Shown piece by piece: positions 8,669 to 17,515 of a stretch of DNA of 64,000 nucleotides. The notes beneath the pieces were generated by a model. The model ran no database searches. It was not told the origin of the DNA and saw nothing but the letters and a program-made list of their open reading frames with translations. The position numbers and the translations under genes are program-made. The stretch covers positions 62,001-126,000 of the forward strand of contig JAHBXV010000017.1 of the NCBI GenBank assembly GCA_019636285.1, read 5' to 3'. The stretch comes from Planctomycetaceae bacterium (GTDB lineage Bacteria > Planctomycetota > Planctomycetia > Planctomycetales > Planctomycetaceae). Numbering within the stretch: position 1 is the stretch's first letter; each line of letters opens with the position of its first letter.

Positions 8669-9199
8669 CGTGACCGATTCTCCCGGCGATAAACGGCGAC
8701 AAGAAATCTTCGGCCGTGCGGCCTCACCTAGCGATTGGGCGACAACGCAGTAGCGTTCGGAGAGTTCCATCAGCTTTGTCAACTGGGCCTCGTCCGCGGT
8801 TGTTTCGAGTTCGAAGATCAACCGGATGGCTTGGAAGCCCACTGGTGTCTGTCGGTCGATGCCCAGTGTTCCCCGGAAGTCGAGATCGCCTTCGGCCGTA
8901 ATGAACCCCCGCGTGATGGGCACATTCATCGCCGTGGCGACCGCGCCGAGGGTGACTCCCACGCAGCCGATCAGCGCTTCCAGCAGCATCTCGGCTGCGC
9001 AGGTCCAGGTGCCATCGCCGCCCGCCATCGGGTGCAGCCCTGCATGCGTGATCGGACCGCGATTGGTTTTGATGTCGACGGCGAGATCGGGAATCCGTAG
9101 TTCGCCGCGTGCGGTCAACGTGCCGCGGGCCGATGCCGGATCGGATCGATACCGTTCCTTGAACGGGGCTTGTCGCCCGCGAAGTTCCTCGGGTGTCAT
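8666..9199 (-). CDS. OsmC family protein
   Basis: A 177-aa cytosolic protein of the OsmC/Ohr family, thiol peroxidases that reduce organic hydroperoxides. Both family cysteines are present: one in LIGCVGVTLGA, which begins the central helix, and one in RYCVVAQSL near the C terminus. The start at 9199 (MTPEELRG) was preferred because the sequence upstream in the frame is not protein-like and a GAGAG element precedes this ATG. It reads away from the thpR gene; about 110 bases separate them and must hold both promoters. The stop codon lies inside a palindrome. Peroxidase activity is family knowledge, and the exact substrate is unknown. Confidence 0.87.
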   Translation of the reverse strand: MTPEELRGRQAPFKERYRSDPASARGTLTARGELRIPDLAVDIKTNRGPITHAGLHPMAGGDGTWTCAAEMLLEALIGCVGVTLGAVATAMNVPITRGFITAEGDLDFRGTLGIDRQTPVGFQAIRLIFELETTADEAQLTKLMELSERYCVVAQSLGEAARPKISCRRLSPGESVT

Positions 9200-9310
9200 G
9201 ACAATTCTCTCGGTGAGTCGAGCCCCAGTCCGTGGGGGAGAGGATACCATGTTCAGCGGGTGGCGTCCCGGAACGCAGCATCGGTATCCCATCATGCTGG
9301 AAGCGAGGTC

Positions 9311-9838
9311 ATGCGGCTGTTCGTCGCAATCGAAATTCCCGAGACTGTTCGCGCGGAGGTCCAGGCGGTCGCGCCGCAACCTGGGCCGGGCCTGCGCGTG
9401 GTCAAGTCCGAGCAATGGCACCTGACTCTGCACTTCGTTGGTGAAGCCGATCTGGACGGGGTGATCGCGGCGCTGGCTGGCCTCTCATTCGAGCCGTTCG
9501 AACTCAGGCTCGCCGGGGCGGGGCAGTTTCGCGCTCGCGATGAATGTGTGCTCTGGCTCGGATTCGAGCACTCTCTTGAATTGATCGAGCTGCATAGCGA
9601 GGTTGGATGCCGACTGACGGCAGGCATCGGTTATCGGCCCGAGTCGCGACCTTATCGTCCCCATCTCACGGTGGCCCGCCGCCGGATGCGCCATGCAGGA
9701 AACGACGTCGACGGCTTTTTGGCGAACGCAGAAAACTGGCAGTCGAGCCCGTTTCGGGTCGCCGACGTCGTTCTCTTTCAGAGTGAACTGACGCCACGGG
9801 GACCGAAGTATCGCGAACGATATCGTGCGGGGCGATAG
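9311..9838 (+). CDS. thpR: RNA 2',3'-cyclic phosphodiesterase (2'-5' RNA ligase family)
   Basis: A 175-aa protein of the 2H phosphoesterase superfamily. It carries the two H-x-T-x motifs that define the active site: HLTL at residue 37 and HLTV at residue 118. The N terminus MRLFVAIEIPE is typical of ThpR. The known activity is hydrolysis of RNA 2',3'-cyclic phosphate ends, with ligase activity seen in vitro. Length and motif spacing match the family. The start was set at 9311, since the longer frame upstream is not protein-like. It is convergent with the coiled-coil membrane gene at 9860, and nothing nearby suggests a partner. Confidence 0.93.
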   Translation: MRLFVAIEIPETVRAEVQAVAPQPGPGLRVVKSEQWHLTLHFVGEADLDGVIAALAGLSFEPFELRLAGAGQFRARDECVLWLGFEHSLELIELHSEVGCRLTAGIGYRPESRPYRPHLTVARRRMRHAGNDVDGFLANAENWQSSPFRVADVVLFQSELTPRGPKYRERYRAGR

Positions 9839-9859
9839 CTGGCGATTCTCGACCAGAGT

Positions 9860-10321
9860 TCACGCCGCGCGGCGTTGTTCGCCGAGTGCCGCGACAAGGG
9901 TGGCTTCTCGAATTCCCAGCACACGGCTGACTTCTTCAGTCGTGAGCCCGGCTCGCAAGAGATTGGCTGCCCGCTGGAGTTCCGCCGGCGTCAATAACCG
10001 GTCGACGGGCAGATCCGACCGCGAGCGGGTCAGCAGGCCGTCAAGCCGGTCAATTTCCAGTCGCGCTTCCGACAAGAGCCCATCGAGCATGGCCAGGCGG
10101 TTTTCGATGCGGGCATTCACGCCGCGGCTGTAGTCGTGCAGCTCGACTTCCCACTGCCGCAGTTTCGCTTCCGGGGTCCTGCCGACATGCTCCAGTTCGT
10201 GCCGAATGACCGTCAGCGGATCCTCGGCCTGCTGGCGCTGTCGACGAACGGTGCCGCGCCACAGGGAAACCCCCAGCGCGGATCCCGCTAAGAGAAACAA
10301 GCCAATTTGAATCGCATCCAT
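9860..10321 (-). CDS. Small membrane protein with coiled coil and HTH-like C terminus
   Basis: A 153-aa protein I do not recognise for certain. Residues 3-21 are a transmembrane helix. Residues about 30-110 are charged and heptad-like, consistent with a coiled coil. The last 45 residues (ELQRAANLLRAGLTTEEVSR onward) look like a small helix-turn-helix. This layout resembles DUF6115/DUF2802-type proteins, which in other bacteria lie in flagellar gene clusters. Here the flagellar cluster is 21 kb away, so the likeness may be only structural. It sits between convergent thpR and the end of larC on the same strand. Function unknown. Confidence 0.6.
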   Translation of the reverse strand: MDAIQIGLFLLAGSALGVSLWRGTVRRQRQQAEDPLTVIRHELEHVGRTPEAKLRQWEVELHDYSRGVNARIENRLAMLDGLLSEARLEIDRLDGLLTRSRSDLPVDRLLTPAELQRAANLLRAGLTTEEVSRVLGIREATLVAALGEQRRAA

Positions 10322-10400
10322 GTCGTTCGTTCCTTCGAACGCGATAGCTAGCTCGAAGCGGAATGCGGAAAGCGTAGAGCCAGAGACTTATTTCTGTGGA

Positions 10401-11720
10401 TCAACCGTGGTCGTGATCGTGGTCGTGCCCATGGTCATGATCGTGGTGGTGATGGTCATGATCGTGATCGTGGTCATGAACGCAGTTGCCGTCTTCATCG
10501 TGATCGTGGTCATGGAGTTCCATGCCCTCGATATCCAGCCCTTCCGACGCTTCGAGCAGGAACGACGCTTCTGCCACGCGATAGACCTCGCGCAGCGGAA
10601 CCTGCTGCTCCTCGGCCACGCGGGCGCAGTCCTCGTATTCGGGCTTGAACGTGATCGACTCGCCCTCGCGCCACGCCAGCTTGCCTTCGATCGGCCCCCA
10701 GTCGGTTTCAACGGTATAGGTGTTGCGCTCGCGGACCGAACGCTCGATCGTCTGCCGGCGAATCCCCAGCGTGCCGGTCTCGGCAAACATCCGGGTCTCC
10801 AGCTCTTCCATGTCCTCGTGGTCGCACAGGACGCTCAGCATGACCCCCGGACGGCCCTTCTTCATCAGAATCGGCGTCGTGTACACATCCAGAGCGCCGG
10901 CGTCGATGAGGACTTCGCAAGTGTGGCCGATGATCTCCGGCGACACATCGTCGAGATTCGTCTGCAGCAGGATGACCTCTTCAATGTGCGGCGACGGAGT
11001 CACTTCGCCCACCACCAGCCGCAACAGGTTCGCCCGGTCGCGAAACTCCTTCGTTCCCGCGCCGTAGCCAATCGATTCGACCGTCATCGCGGGCAGCGTC
11101 TTCGAGAATCGACTGACCAGCGCCCGCACAATCGCGGCTCCCGTGGGCGTCGTCAGTTCCGCCTCGATCGGCACCTGGGCGGTTGGAATTCCCTTGAGGA
11201 GTTCGGCCGTTCCCGGAGTGGGGACCGCGCAGACGCCGTGCGCGATTGTCACGTTGCCGGACCCGGTTGGAATGGGGCTTGAGACAATGTCGTCGACGTC
11301 GAGCAGATCAAAACCGACGGCTGCGAGCGTGATGTCGAGAATCGAATCGATCGCGCCGACTTCGTGGAAATGAATTTTTTCCGGAGTGCTGCCGTGAACC
11401 TGCGCCTCGGCTCGCGCGACTTCCTCGAAAATGCTCATCGCGAGAGCACGCTGCTCGTCCGAAAGAATGTTCGAACGGCTGAGAATCTGGCGGATATCGG
11501 AAAGATGCCGATGGGCGTGCTGTTCGGGATGCGTGATGTGCAGCTTCTTGCCGCGAAATCCGCCGCGCATCACCTCCTCGATCGCGATCGAAACGCCGTC
11601 CAGCTTCAGCGAAGCGACCACTTCCTCGAGAACCTCAAACTCCACGCCAGCATCCACCAGCGCGGCGACCATCATGTCGCCACTGATTCCCGTCGCACAA
11701 TCGAGGTAGGCAATCCGCAC
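10401..11720 (-). CDS. larC: Nickel pincer cofactor biosynthesis protein LarC with His/Asp-rich tail
   Basis: A 439-aa protein of the LarC (former DUF111) family. The N terminus MRIAYLDCATGISGDMMVAA is diagnostic. LarC inserts nickel into the pyridinium-bisthiocarboxylate precursor in a CTP-dependent reaction, giving the nickel-pincer cofactor of lactate racemase and related enzymes. In Lactobacillus larC is made through a ribosomal frameshift; here it is one continuous frame. The last 40 or so residues are an extreme metal-binding-type tail of alternating H and D (about 17 His), encoded by near-tandem hexamers. No larA, larB or larE is in the window. The tail probably stores or delivers Ni2+, which is inference. 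Confidence 0.92.
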   Translation of the reverse strand: MRIAYLDCATGISGDMMVAALVDAGVEFEVLEEVVASLKLDGVSIAIEEVMRGGFRGKKLHITHPEQHAHRHLSDIRQILSRSNILSDEQRALAMSIFEEVARAEAQVHGSTPEKIHFHEVGAIDSILDITLAAVGFDLLDVDDIVSSPIPTGSGNVTIAHGVCAVPTPGTAELLKGIPTAQVPIEAELTTPTGAAIVRALVSRFSKTLPAMTVESIGYGAGTKEFRDRANLLRLVVGEVTPSPHIEEVILLQTNLDDVSPEIIGHTCEVLIDAGALDVYTTPILMKKGRPGVMLSVLCDHEDMEELETRMFAETGTLGIRRQTIERSVRERNTYTVETDWGPIEGKLAWREGESITFKPEYEDCARVAEEQQVPLREVYRVAEASFLLEASEGLDIEGMELHDHDHDEDGNCVHDHDHDHDHHHHDHDHGHDHDHDHG

Positions 11721-11820
11721 GTTGAAATGTCCCTGAGACTTAAATCGTTCCGCAAAAACCTGAACGGACGAATTCTATACCGCCCGGTGCGCAGCGTCCA
11801 AGAGCAAGATCGCGGGGAGC

Positions 11821-12174
11821 GGCCAGCCGCGAGCTTCCAGCTTCCAGCAGGGCGGAATTGACTGCTTGCGGCTGTTCGCTGGCCGCTGGCTGCCAACACC
11901 GCAGGCGTAACCCGACAAGTCTTTGCGCCGCTTCAGAAAGCCTGGATCGAATTGATTGATTCTCACAAAGCCACAAAAGTCACGGAGAAGGCGGGGCAGG
12001 AAATTCACTTCGACCGTTTACAACTTCTCCCTGCCTTTCTCCGTGCCTCTGCGCCTCCGTGAAAGCCCCTGCTTTCCGAACAACGAGACGGCGGCACTCT
12101 ATCTCGCAGTACCATTTTCCCGATTCTGATCCGTCTGCGGCCGTTCGCTGGCCGCTGGTAGCTGGCGGCTGGCC
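11821..12174. repeat. 354-bp intergenic block bounded by inverted repeats
   Basis: Most of the 511-bp gap between larC and the PfpI gene. GGCCAGCCGCGAGCTTCCAG at 11821 is matched in inverted orientation at 12154-12174, giving 19 of 21 positions over the full arms. Inside are direct copies of TGCGGCTGTTCGCTGGCCGC (11867 and, with one change, 12136). A hairpin unit of another family lies at 11961-12065. No open frame in it looks like a gene. It may be a non-autonomous element or nested repeats. Confidence 0.55.
11961..12065. repeat. Hairpin repeat of the CTCACAAAGCCAC...CTCCGTG family, copy 1
   Basis: Begins TCTCACAAAGCCAC and contains the arms CACGGAGAA (11981) and TTCTCCGTG (12038), then ends in a run of CCTCTGCGCCTCCGTG type. 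A second copy with the same order of blocks is at 63082-63182. The inner 40 bases differ between the copies, so the conserved parts are the ends and the stem. Noncoding. Confidence 0.6.
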
Positions 12175-12231
12175 GCATGCCGGCTGCTCACGGTACGATT
12201 CAATATGACACCCACCAGGAGCCGTTTTTAA

Positions 12232-12804
12232 ATGCCCGCCAAAAAAGTTCTTGTTCTCGTCGGAGATTACGTCGAGGACTACGAAGTCATGGTCCCGTTT
12301 CAGGCGTTGCTTGCCTTCGGATACGACGTACACGCCGTCTGTCCGAACAAATCGGCTGGCCAGACGGTTCGGACGGCCATTCATGACTTCGAAGGGGACC
12401 AGACATACTCGGAGAAGCCGGGCCACAATTTCGCGCTGAACGCCGACTTCGCGGCGGCCAGCGAGAAAGACTATGCCGGCCTGGTGATTCCTGGCGGCCG
12501 CGCGCCGGAATATCTGCGATTGAACGAAGCGGTGCTGAAACTGGTTCGCGACTTTTTTGCCGCTGGGAAGCCGGTGGCGGCCATTTGCCATGGCGTCCAG
12601 ATTCTTTCGGCCGCCGGAGTCTTGAAGGGGCGGCGCTGCACGGCCTATCCCGCCTGCGGACCGGAAGTGAATCTGGCCGGCGGGCAATTCGTCGCGGTCC
12701 CGGTCGACCAGGCGTATGTGGAAGGCAACCTGGTGACCGCTCCCGCCTGGCCCGCTCATCCCACGTTCGTGCGGGAGTTCGTCAAGCTGTTGGGGCCCGC
12801 GTAG
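12232..12804 (+). CDS. DJ-1/PfpI family protein
   Basis: A 190-aa protein of the DJ-1/PfpI superfamily, class I glutamine amidotransferase-like fold. The nucleophile elbow is AAICHGVQ with Cys at residue 119, preceded by the [11 protein letters not shown] loop that holds the conserved Gly pair and the acidic residue. Length and pattern match the PfpI/YhbO-type subfamily, whose members are described as proteases, chaperones or glyoxalase/deglycase-like enzymes. An AGGAG element lies 10 bases before the ATG. It is preceded by the repeat-rich block and followed by a palindromic repeat, so it is probably transcribed alone. The particular activity cannot be chosen from sequence. Confidence 0.9.
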   Translation: MPAKKVLVLVGDYVEDYEVMVPFQALLAFGYDVHAVCPNKSAGQTVRTAIHDFEGDQTYSEKPGHNFALNADFAAASEKDYAGLVIPGGRAPEYLRLNEAVLKLVRDFFAAGKPVAAICHGVQILSAAGVLKGRRCTAYPACGPEVNLAGGQFVAVPVDQAYVEGNLVTAPAWPAHPTFVREFVKLLGPA

Positions 12805-12832
12805 TGTTCTATCAATGTGAAAGACTTAAGTT

Positions 12833-12916
12833 GGGTGGCACGCCCTGAAGGCTTTGCGAAAGGGCGTGGGAGTCATCGATTTGCCACGCCCTTCGAAGAC
12901 TCAAGGCGTGCCACCC
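12833..12916. repeat. Double-stem palindrome, GGGTGGCACGCC family
   Basis: Outer arms GGGTGGCACGCC (12833-12844) and GGCGTGCCACCC (12905-12916) are a perfect 12-bp inverted repeat. An inner stem, GGGCGTGG (12862) with CCACGCCC (12884), lies within. It fills the gap between the PfpI gene and the DUF423 gene. A left half of the same family is at 63014-63046. Confidence 0.75.
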
Positions 12917-12953
12917 GACCCGTTTACAGTTTCGTCTTCGTCGAGAGCTCACC

Positions 12954-13409
12954 ATGCCTCAGTCACTTTCCTGGACGAGAACCGGAGCCGTACTGGCCGG
13001 TTTGGCCGTTGTGTGCGGCGCGTTCGCCGCCCATGGTCTGAACACCCACTTCGCCGACATTTACGCCGGGCAGACACGAGTCGTCGCGGGCGTAACTGTT
13101 CCCCTCGCCGAAAAGTACCTCGAAGACTTCAAGACCGGGGCCGAGTACCAGATGTACCACTCGCTGGCACTGCTCGCGGTGGGCCTCGTCTCGACGATGC
13201 GGCCAAGCCGTTCGCTGAATTGGGCCGGTTGGTCGTTTCTCGGCGGGATCGTGCTGTTCTCGGGAAGCCTGTACGCCCTGACCCTCTTGAACATCCCGAA
13301 ACTTGGAATGATTACACCGATCGGCGGCGTCCTGTTTCTCGCGGGCTGGGGATTCCTGGCGCACGCCACGTGCCCAAAGTGTGCGCCAACAACCGATCCT
13401 GCGATCTGA
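12954..13409 (+). CDS. DUF423 family membrane protein
   Basis: A 151-aa integral membrane protein with about four hydrophobic segments. The N-terminal pattern GLAVVCGAFAAHGL is the hallmark of DUF423 (YgdD family). Typical members are about 120-130 aa. This one is longer because of an extra loop after the AAHGL segment (roughly residues 35-60) and a short Cys-containing tail (CPKCAPTT). The family's function is unknown. A GAG-rich sequence precedes the ATG by a few bases. It is convergent with the MscS-family gene, with eight bases between the stops. Confidence 0.87.
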   Translation: MPQSLSWTRTGAVLAGLAVVCGAFAAHGLNTHFADIYAGQTRVVAGVTVPLAEKYLEDFKTGAEYQMYHSLALLAVGLVSTMRPSRSLNWAGWSFLGGIVLFSGSLYALTLLNIPKLGMITPIGGVLFLAGWGFLAHATCPKCAPTTDPAI

Positions 13410-13417
13410 CGGCCTGC

Positions 13418-16400
13418 CTAAGACGTCGGGTTAGGCAGCGCGCTTTCCTCCTGCGTGTCGTGCGGCGCATGCCCGTTTGTCGACGACCCGGCGATCACGT
13501 CTACCGTCCGCGAGCCGCGCGGCAGGTCGATCACGTGCAGGTCCATTTGCGGGAAGGCAATGGAAATTCCTTCTTCCCGGAAGCGCTGCGAGATGTTTGT
13601 ATAGACGTCGTGAATAGTCTGCAACCGGACATCCAGCGTCGGCAGATAGACACGGAGCACGAATTGCATCGTGCTGGGTCCAAACCCGTCCATCACCGAA
13701 TGCGGCGCCGGCTCCGGCAACACATGCGGATATTGCTTCGCGATGTCCAGGAGCAACTCGCGGACGCGGTTGGGGTCCGTTCCATAAGCCACGCCGACGC
13801 GGAATTCCAGGCGGTTAGTCTTGTTGCTGAGCGTCCAGTTCACGAGTTTTCCCGTCACGAGTTCCTTGTTCGGAACGATCAACTCCTTGCAGTCCCAGTC
13901 CTGGATAGTCGTCGCGCGAAACTGAATGCGGGCCACGGTGCCTGTCACGTCGCCAATCGTGACGACATCGCCGACACGCAGCGGCCGCTCGAACAGCAGG
14001 ATGATTCCCGACACGAAATTGGCGAAAATCTCCTGCAAGCCAAAACCGAGACCCACCGACGCCGCGGCAACCAGCCACTGCACCTTCGACCAGCCGATCC
14101 CAAGCTGTGAAAAACCAACGATCACCCCCACCGTGACAATGGCATAGCGCACGAATAACGAAAACGCATCGCGCAATCCGGTATCGAGCGGCATGTGTTC
14201 GAGCACGGTGACATTCATCAGACCGGGAATGTTCCGCAACAAGACCACCGCGAGGGCAAAGACCAGGATGGCGATCAAGACGTCCATCACCGTCACCGAT
14301 TTGGCGACCGACACGGTCTGAATCGTTTTCTCTCCGTTCTCGCCAATGGCTTCGGTCGAACGATCGACCGTGGTTTCCCAGACGGTCCAGTTGTTGAAGA
14401 CCGTCAATGCGGGAACGACCTCCGACCATGTCCAGACCATGCCAAGCACCAGGACGGTCCACAGCGACGCATCGAGGAGCCGCCGCACCTGGTTCACGAC
14501 CAGACCGAGGTCGAACTTCCGTGAAATATGTTGTATTCCCTCTTCTCGACCGACGAGCGACCCCTGTCGTTCCTGCTGAAGTTCCGACTCAGCGAGCGCC
14601 CGCTGTTCCTGAGCCTGGCGGATCGCGAGGCGTTTGCGCTGCATCGAGATCCACCGCACGACGAGCGCCCTCACGACGACGATCACGAGGCAGATGGCGA
14701 CCGTTTCCTGCACCCGCAGCGCCAGCCGTTGCGCAGAGTAGTAGTAGCCCGCCGCGGTCATCACGATGAGGGCTGACGGAACCACCCAGGCGGCCATCCG
14801 CCCCATCCGCCACCAGCGGGCGGCCCACCGCGTATCGGGATCGTCGGCAATATCATCCAGCGAAACGGCCGTGACCCGCAGGGCAAACACTTGCAGCACC
14901 AGCATCAGACCGATGAAGACGAATCGCGCCATCGCGTCGACTTCCGGCGATTCCTCGAGCGACACCAGAAAACTCGTGAGCAGAACAGCCGGCGTCCCGA
15001 ACAAGAGAACATTCCGAGTGCGGTTGTGAATGCGGCGGATCGTCGCGACGTTCCAGTGAAAGTGCTGTTGGAACAGCCCGCGCCGGCAGGCCGCCGTCCG
15101 CAAAAGCTCGATCATCAGGAGGAACGTCGTTGTTTCGCTGAGCGCCGAGCTGATCCCCATGGCCAGCTCAGTGCCGGGGGCAGCCGCTTCCGCGCGCCAG
15201 GCAAGAAACCACCCGAATGCCGGCCAACCCCCCAGGAAGAGCGTCAGCGCGGTGGCTTGCAGCGTGACGCCGTAATCCCGGCAGGCACCATCGGCGGCGA
15301 CATCTCCCAATTCCCAAAGTCTGCGGCGAGCCCAGAACCGGCACCCGACGACCACGAGCAAACCGAGACAGGCGACCAGGTAGGTGGCCGGGTGCTGCCG
15401 CGGCTCGCTCGCCAAAGCCTGCCCATAGGTCGCCCAGTCTTCGCGATGGACCAGCTTCTGGACGCCATCCATCGCCAGTCGAGCCTCGGTCGCTTCCAGC
15501 CAGTCGCCCGAGCGAATCCACAAGACGCGCTCGTCGACATAATTCCGGGCTTCTCGCGCCTCGGCCGCCAGCGACTGCTGGGCCGAGTCGAGACTGACCA
15601 GCAGGTCGAACTCGCGAATCGTGCTCGCGTGCAGCTCCGAGACGAGTTCTCGCTTGCGCTTCAGCAATTCCTCCGCCTGGGCACGCAGGGTCTCCCTCGT
15701 CAGCACCTGGTCGTCGAGCTTCAGCGTCTCGATGGCCGATTTGACGGACGACGCGACGTCCGACAATGCCGCGAGCTGATTGTCGAGGTTAAAGAGTTCC
15801 AGGCGCGACGCGCGCACTTTCTCGCGTCGTGCGTCGATTTCCGCTTCGATCTGGTTCGGCACAGGGAGAATCTGCCGCTGACGACGCAGCAGCAGCCCGA
15901 CCGATTCCGACAGGCCGAGTGCCTCGGCCATCTGGGTGATCCGATCCGACTCGGTCTTGATGGCCGCCAGTTTCGCTTTGGCCTGGTCGACCTGCGCGCT
16001 CAGGCTCTGGTTCTCTTCGGTCTGCCGGTGATTGCGCTCGGCGAGCGCCTGGTTGTTGTCCGCCAACGGGCGCAACAGCGGATGGGCCAGGGCCGCTTCG
16101 CGCTGGGCCATGTAAAGCTGTTCGGCGGCTTCCTGTTTGCGCAACTGATCGCGTCGTTCCGCGAGGATGTGCGATTCTTCGGTCAACAGGGCAATGCGAC
16201 GATTCAGCAAGTCTCGCTGTTCCCGCAGCAGCGTCGCCGCTTCCGACGACTCGGACCATTGGAGCTCCGCCTGAAGCTGAGCCAGTCGACGTTCCAAGCG
16301 ATCCTGTCGCGAGCGCAGTTGCAGCAGCCGCGACTGCGTGACGGCCACGGCTTCGTTGTCCGGGGCCGGGGCCTCGATCTGTTTCTTGATCTCATCGAGT

Positions 16401-16984
16401 TCCGCCTGAACCGCCGTGGCCAGCATCGGCAACTCTTTCAGCCGGTTGGCCCGCGTGGCGGCCTCCGCTTCCAGCGTTGCCACCTGTTTCTTCAATCCCC
16501 GTTCGGGGTCGTCAAGCTGCGTCTGAATCTCGGACAGTTGCTTGAGAACCGCGTCCAGACCTTCGAGTTTTTCGGGCTCGACGCGCGGCTTTTGCGGCAG
16601 GTTGGCAATTTCCTGCCGCGTGGCCTGAAGATCGGCCGGCAGCGTCTCCAGCTTCTTGCGAAACGACTGACCCTTTTCGATCGCCGCATCCCGCTGGAGC
16701 AGTTCCTCCCGCGCCTTGTTCAGCCATTCGGTGGCGGCCTGTTTGACCGCTGCTTCGAGCGATTCGCTCTCGCCGACCTGCTTGATCGCCGAATCGATCC
16801 GGGACACCGAAAGTGCATCGGGAGTCGTCGGTGGAGTCGCGGCGTTCTGAGCGGCCACGGTCCCGATCAGTGTCGCTGTGGCGATCAGAAAGCAAATCCC
16901 GAACCGGACAGTCGCCATTCCGGAGAACTCTGGACGTTCAGCTTTTGGCCGATCGGGAACTCGTGAACTCACGTCGCCAGGCAT
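13418..16984 (-). CDS. Large MscS-family mechanosensitive channel (MscK-like)
   Basis: About 1188 aa with this start. After an N-terminal signal-like helix (MATVRFGICFLIATATLI) come about 500 residues of charged, Gln/Glu/Leu-rich periplasmic coiled coil. Then follow roughly ten transmembrane helices and a C-terminal MscS core. The core shows the pore-helix region (LVAAASVGLGFGLQEIFANF) and the beta-domain signature around GDVTGTVARIQFRATTI. MscK/KefA and YbdG-like channels share this plan; they open under membrane tension to release solutes after osmotic downshift. The start at 16984 was chosen because an AAGAG element precedes that ATG. An ATG at 17071 (longer) or at 16918 (at the signal helix) are alternatives. 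Confidence 0.88.
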   Translation of the reverse strand: MPGDVSSRVPDRPKAERPEFSGMATVRFGICFLIATATLIGTVAAQNAATPPTTPDALSVSRIDSAIKQVGESESLEAAVKQAATEWLNKAREELLQRDAAIEKGQSFRKKLETLPADLQATRQEIANLPQKPRVEPEKLEGLDAVLKQLSEIQTQLDDPERGLKKQVATLEAEAATRANRLKELPMLATAVQAELDEIKKQIEAPAPDNEAVAVTQSRLLQLRSRQDRLERRLAQLQAELQWSESSEAATLLREQRDLLNRRIALLTEESHILAERRDQLRKQEAAEQLYMAQREAALAHPLLRPLADNNQALAERNHRQTEENQSLSAQVDQAKAKLAAIKTESDRITQMAEALGLSESVGLLLRRQRQILPVPNQIEAEIDARREKVRASRLELFNLDNQLAALSDVASSVKSAIETLKLDDQVLTRETLRAQAEELLKRKRELVSELHASTIREFDLLVSLDSAQQSLAAEAREARNYVDERVLWIRSGDWLEATEARLAMDGVQKLVHREDWATYGQALASEPRQHPATYLVACLGLLVVVGCRFWARRRLWELGDVAADGACRDYGVTLQATALTLFLGGWPAFGWFLAWRAEAAAPGTELAMGISSALSETTTFLLMIELLRTAACRRGLFQQHFHWNVATIRRIHNRTRNVLLFGTPAVLLTSFLVSLEESPEVDAMARFVFIGLMLVLQVFALRVTAVSLDDIADDPDTRWAARWWRMGRMAAWVVPSALIVMTAAGYYYSAQRLALRVQETVAICLVIVVVRALVVRWISMQRKRLAIRQAQEQRALAESELQQERQGSLVGREEGIQHISRKFDLGLVVNQVRRLLDASLWTVLVLGMVWTWSEVVPALTVFNNWTVWETTVDRSTEAIGENGEKTIQTVSVAKSVTVMDVLIAILVFALAVVLLRNIPGLMNVTVLEHMPLDTGLRDAFSLFVRYAIVTVGVIVGFSQLGIGWSKVQWLVAAASVGLGFGLQEIFANFVSGIILLFERPLRVGDVVTIGDVTGTVARIQFRATTIQDWDCKELIVPNKELVTGKLVNWTLSNKTNRLEFRVGVAYGTDPNRVRELLLDIAKQYPHVLPEPAPHSVMDGFGPSTMQFVLRVYLPTLDVRLQTIHDVYTNISQRFREEGISIAFPQMDLHVIDLPRGSRTVDVIAGSSTNGHAPHDTQEESALPNPTS

Positions 16985-17515
16985 GTCGTTGCTCTTTTCG
17001 CCGTGATTCGTGCGGAAAGTCGGTCGACAGGAAGAGGTCGCGAACCGCGGCCGGCTTTCGCCAGCATGCACGAATGCGTGTTCGTTTCGTCGAACGTCGG
17101 CGACTCTTGCGTCGCTCGGACGACCGCCATCTTCCCTGGAATGCGGTGTTCATGGAACGCTTGGACGAGATTCGACATCGCGCCGGCCGATTCGGGTGGA
17201 CCGCGCTGAAGCAAAGAGCCATGTCGATTCGTCACTCGGGCTCCCGCCCGTCATTCCTTGGTATCCCGCAACCGGACCGCGTCTGTCAACCGGAGATCGA
17301 TCTGGTGATCGCATCGGCACTCCCACGGGCGTGCCGGTGTCGGTTGCCGGTCCAGTCCGGCTCGGCTAGTCTCAAGTCGAGAAGAAACCGCGTGTTCCGA
17401 CGCGAATCCGTTTCGCAGGGAAGCAATTCTCGCGAGATTCCGCTCCGGAACGATCCTGGGAATCAACCGAGTCCGGGAACTCGAATTTTTCTGTCTTTTC
17501 TGGAGTGAGCTGACG
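16985..17515. other. Intergenic gap between the MscS-family gene and mdh
   Basis: The two flanking genes are divergent, so this 530-bp gap must contain both promoters. Open frames on either strand here have no protein-like character. I saw no palindromic repeat, RNA gene or clear promoter pair. If the longer start at 17071 is used for the channel, the gap shrinks to about 440 bp. Confidence 0.5.

Noticed and set aside
10401-10530. Near-tandem short repeat that might suggest a CRISPR or VNTR
   Set aside because: It is in frame and encodes the His/Asp tail of LarC; there are no spacers.
12854-14110. 418-codon plus-strand open frame
   Set aside because: Overlaps DUF423 and is antisense to the channel gene; Arg/Pro-rich shadow composition.
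14891-16966. 691-codon plus-strand open frame
   Set aside because: It is antisense to the coiled-coil part of the MscS-family channel gene. Its composition (many Arg, Gln, Leu) is that of a shadow frame in GC-rich DNA, with no domain.
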